Source: Gemmatimonadota bacterium (GTDB taxonomy: Bacteria; Latescibacterota; UBA2968; UBA8231). Taken from it: 15,431 nucleotides of DNA. The notes below the pieces were generated by a model. That model saw nothing but the letters and a program-made list of their open reading frames with translations. It was not told the origin of the DNA and did no database searches. Positions 13,197 through 15,431 of the stretch are shown one piece after another (the stretch's first letter is position 1; the number at the start of each line of letters is the position of its first letter). A program made the position numbers and the translations under genes. The stretch covers positions 1 to 15,431 of the forward strand of contig JAPOYQ010000264.1 in assembly GCA_026706505.1 (NCBI GenBank), given 5' to 3'.

Positions 13197-15431
13197 CTAC
13201 ACCGCCACCACCGCTTCCGTATCCCCCGCTGCCAGCGCATTCATATACGCCAGCGTCATATCGCGGGTGCGGTATGTTCCGCAGGTGGTTTCGTCTTCGC
13301 GGCGGACGATGGGGAAGGTGTCGAGCACGTATCCGGCGTCATCCCGCGACAGACCGTAGAGGTGGAAGTAGAGCGCGTCGAGGCGGGCGCGGAGGTGGCG
13401 GCGTTCCTCTTCGTCCCAGATGAAGGGCTCGCCATCGTAGCCGAGGTCGTAGGCGAAGGGGGCCATGTCGTAGGCGGTGTACGTGAGGCGGAGGACGTGA
13501 TCGTGGGCGAGGTCGCGGGCGGTCGTTGCACCGAAGGAGCGGTCATAGTCAGCGGGGGCGATGACGGGGAGTTGTTCAAGTGAAGTAAGGCTCATGCTTG
13601 CACCCTGCAACTTCTGCCGAGAGACATAATCGAAACAGAAGCTGGTAAGTGTGGAGAGCAAGCCAGCCGCAGCTATAGCTGGGAAGTTGTCCTCAGTTGG
13701 CAATAGCATCGGAAGCGTATAGCTAACACCATTCCAAGGAATAATCGTGGCGATGGTTGTACGTGCATCTGTAGGTCGTGTAATGCGCCGATAGACCAAT
13801 GTCCATCCCAACGATTGTGGAAATGCTTGAGATACCCTTTCCGCAGGAACCCAATGCACAACATTTGGCAAGAAACTCGGATCCGCGTGCATTTGACTGT
13901 TAGTGCGTTTGCTCAAATATGGATTGTGTACATTCTCGGCATTAATAGAGACTGAACTTGCTCGATGATCAAAGTTTCCTACCATGAGGCCTTGATAAAG
14001 GGGTAGATATAGTTCCTCTCCTTTCTTCCATCGGTTAGCAGCGACCGGGTAAAAACCGTCGGCTTCAAGTTGTTCAGCAGTGCGGAACAGATGTGAATCG
14101 TTCGTCATATCAAATTGTCGCAGGTGACGCACCGGCCACACGCGCTTCTCTTCGCCTTGCGAGCGATCCACCAACACCGGATGTCGCTCATAGATGCGTC
14201 TCGTAATCTCCGCGTCCCTCCGACTGCGAAAGACAGGCGCAGTGCCAGTATTCGGATTCACGCGGACGAAGTCGTCCGGTGTCAACGGAAAGCAGCGGTC
14301 TTCGTCATGGACCGTTTTCGTGTCGTGCAGGAAGAAAGCGCATTCGGCCTGATCAAATTGTCGCTCCTCGCCGCCCAAGATGAGAGAGCAGAATTTGAAA
14401 GAAGTGTGCACGTCCTTGAAGAAGATTTTCTTGTTCTCAAAATCGAACAGACCGCCCACTCGTCCGCTAGTCGAAACGGACTTGAAAAATCGGGCCGCCG
14501 TCTTGTCGGCGTAAATGCCCGATGGCGTCAGCAAGCCGACAAAACCATCCGGCTTAATCAGGCTCATAGACCGCTCGACGAACAGCGAATACAAGTTGAT
14601 GTCGCCGCCGCTGAGCAACGGATAATCGCCACCGGAGCGCACCACTTGACTCAGGCTCTCGGCCTGCGCTTTGGCCGCGTCGAACTCAGCCGCAAGAGAC
14701 GCTCCCTGTTTGCGCAACTGCTGAATGCCCTTTCGTCGCGCAGCCGCCGTCGGTGCCAGAGCGAGTTCTATATCACGAGTTGCAAACCACTCGACTTCTT
14801 GCAGCTTGATCCGATCCCACGGCGGATTGCCAATAACCGCGTCAAATCCACCTTGCGGTCGGCTTTCTTGCCACCTATGCCACACCCCCGGAAAGGCCAC
14901 CTCCCAATGCAAGAAGTCCTCGCGATTGGCAATGGACGTGGCCTCGTGCCACAGCTTGGCAAAGTCGGAAATGTTCTCCGCTGGCCCTTGTGCCAAAAGT
15001 TCGTAAGCATTCGCCGTATGCTGGCCGAGCGTAGCAACCAGCGGCCCCTCAAATTCAGCACGTTCATCCCTCTTCATGCCCGCCGTCAGCCAACGCCAGC
15101 CACACAGAAAGTCGAGCAAGCCGCGCAGGTCAGCGGTCGTCTCCTCCACCCCATCGAACAGCTCCGCCGACTCCTGCACCTCCGCCACGTCCGCGTCGGA
15201 CATCTCCTCAATCCGCTGCATTCCATCGGTGGCCGTCTCCGCCCCAGCAATGGCGCTACTGGCAAACATCCCACCGAGCCGGTGCAACGCATCCGTAGCA
15301 TCTCGCACCCGCAGACCGACCAACGAGCCGCCCCAACGCAAATGGTGATCGAGAAAAGACAGCGGCGCGCCCACCGTAAGGCCGTGCCGCCCCACCGCCA
15401 CCTGCGCCCACTCGCCCGACCGCCGACTCTT
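13197..15431 (-). CDS. Eco57I/PglX-like N6-adenine DNA methyltransferase, C-terminal 744 residues (5' end outside window)
   Basis: The frame is open to the right edge, so the start is not seen; a GTG at 15401 is internal. Visible parts are the linker PLSFLDHHLRWGGSLVGLRV and motif IV NPPW at 14817-14828 (FDAVIGNPPWDRIKLQEVEW), the signature of amino-methyltransferases acting on adenine. Downstream are INLYSLFVERSMSLIKPDGFVGLLTPSGI and a long C-terminal half with DNA-recognition features (WKKGEELYLPLYQGLMVGNFD; SMSLTSLEQLPVIAP). SAM motif I should lie upstream of the window. Proteins of this shape are the self-marking methylases of BREX (PglX), DISARM class 1 (DrmMI) or type IIG restriction systems; which one cannot be told from this half. 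It is the first visible gene of the minus-strand island, 159 nt before the BrnT-like gene. The last residues (AYMNALAAGDTEAVVAV) overlap the right copy of a 21-nt direct repeat. Confidence 0.87.
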   Translation of the reverse strand, partial: KSRRSGEWAQVAVGRHGLTVGAPLSFLDHHLRWGGSLVGLRVRDATDALHRLGGMFASSAIAGAETATDGMQRIEEMSDADVAEVQESAELFDGVEETTADLRGLLDFLCGWRWLTAGMKRDERAEFEGPLVATLGQHTANAYELLAQGPAENISDFAKLWHEATSIANREDFLHWEVAFPGVWHRWQESRPQGGFDAVIGNPPWDRIKLQEVEWFATRDIELALAPTAAARRKGIQQLRKQGASLAAEFDAAKAQAESLSQVVRSGGDYPLLSGGDINLYSLFVERSMSLIKPDGFVGLLTPSGIYADKTAARFFKSVSTSGRVGGLFDFENKKIFFKDVHTSFKFCSLILGGEERQFDQAECAFFLHDTKTVHDEDRCFPLTPDDFVRVNPNTGTAPVFRSRRDAEITRRIYERHPVLVDRSQGEEKRVWPVRHLRQFDMTNDSHLFRTAEQLEADGFYPVAANRWKKGEELYLPLYQGLMVGNFDHRASSVSINAENVHNPYLSKRTNSQMHADPSFLPNVVHWVPAERVSQAFPQSLGWTLVYRRITRPTDARTTIATIIPWNGVSYTLPMLLPTEDNFPAIAAAGLLSTLTSFCFDYVSRQKLQGASMSLTSLEQLPVIAPADYDRSFGATTARDLAHDHVLRLTYTAYDMAPFAYDLGYDGEPFIWDEEERRHLRARLDALYFHLYGLSRDDAGYVLDTFPIVRREDETTCGTYRTRDMTLAYMNALAAGDTEAVVAV
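13231..13251 (+). repeat. 21-nt direct repeat, right copy
   Basis: 20 of 21 positions match 9229-9249. It lies 12 codons before the methyltransferase stop. The two copies bracket the BrnT, FRG-TPR, UPF0175, AAA and TOPRIM genes. Confidence 0.6.

Overview
The window looks like a chromosomal segment of an uncultured bacterium of the FCB superphylum (Latescibacterota- or Poribacteria-like). The basis is the secreted proteins at the left end, which finish with a FlgD-type Ig-like sorting domain ('LAQNAPNPFN ... GRPVASGMYLYRL ... RKL'), a WD40 propeller of the 'VAFSPDGTTLAAG' type, and a mix of sarcosine-oxidase-like, SDR and enolase-superfamily enzymes common in such genomes. This placement is inference. 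I noticed no rRNA, tRNA, CRISPR array or integrase/transposase gene.

Layout. (1) 2-4656, plus strand: the C-terminal part of one secreted protein, then a complete 1298-residue secreted M9 collagenase-like zinc protease that carries a DUF11-like domain, a seven-bladed WD40 propeller and the FlgD-like tail. The two tails are about 86% identical in DNA. (2) 4680-6605, minus strand: a tightly coupled pair, an MSOX-type covalent-flavin amine oxidase followed by a classical SDR whose ATG directly follows the oxidase stop codon. (3) 6688-9195, plus strand: a divergent operon behind a recognisable sigma70-type promoter, encoding an RsmD-like 16S rRNA methyltransferase, an enolase-superfamily enzyme with an altered active site, and a eukaryotic-type HisA. 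Successive genes overlap by 4 and 1 nt.

(4) From about 9170 to the right edge, minus strand: a defence or conflict island. In transcription order it holds the 3' part of a large Eco57I/PglX-like DNA methyltransferase (cut by the window edge), a BrnT-like toxin, an FRG-domain protein with TPR repeats, a UPF0175 small HTH protein, an AAA ATPase and a TOPRIM protein of DUF3226 type. AAA plus TOPRIM is the architecture of PARIS, Gabija and OLD systems, but with a different TOPRIM family. BrnT and UPF0175 are normally halves of toxin-antitoxin pairs, yet their usual partners (BrnA, DUF3368 PIN) are not visible. Instead an FRG-TPR protein sits between them, overlapping one and 4 nt from the other.

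The left junction of the island shows its history. A 40-nt antisense remnant of a second UPF0175 gene runs into the 3' end of hisA and supplies the last HisA codons. A 21-nt direct repeat (20/21) that encodes the methyltransferase C-terminal motif AYMNALA brackets the whole BrnT-to-TOPRIM block. The block may therefore be a removable cassette inserted at the 3' end of the methyltransferase gene. The best candidates for something undescribed are the BrnT / FRG-TPR / UPF0175 module with its AAA-TOPRIM neighbour, the repeat-bounded cassette, and the collagenase-propeller fusion.
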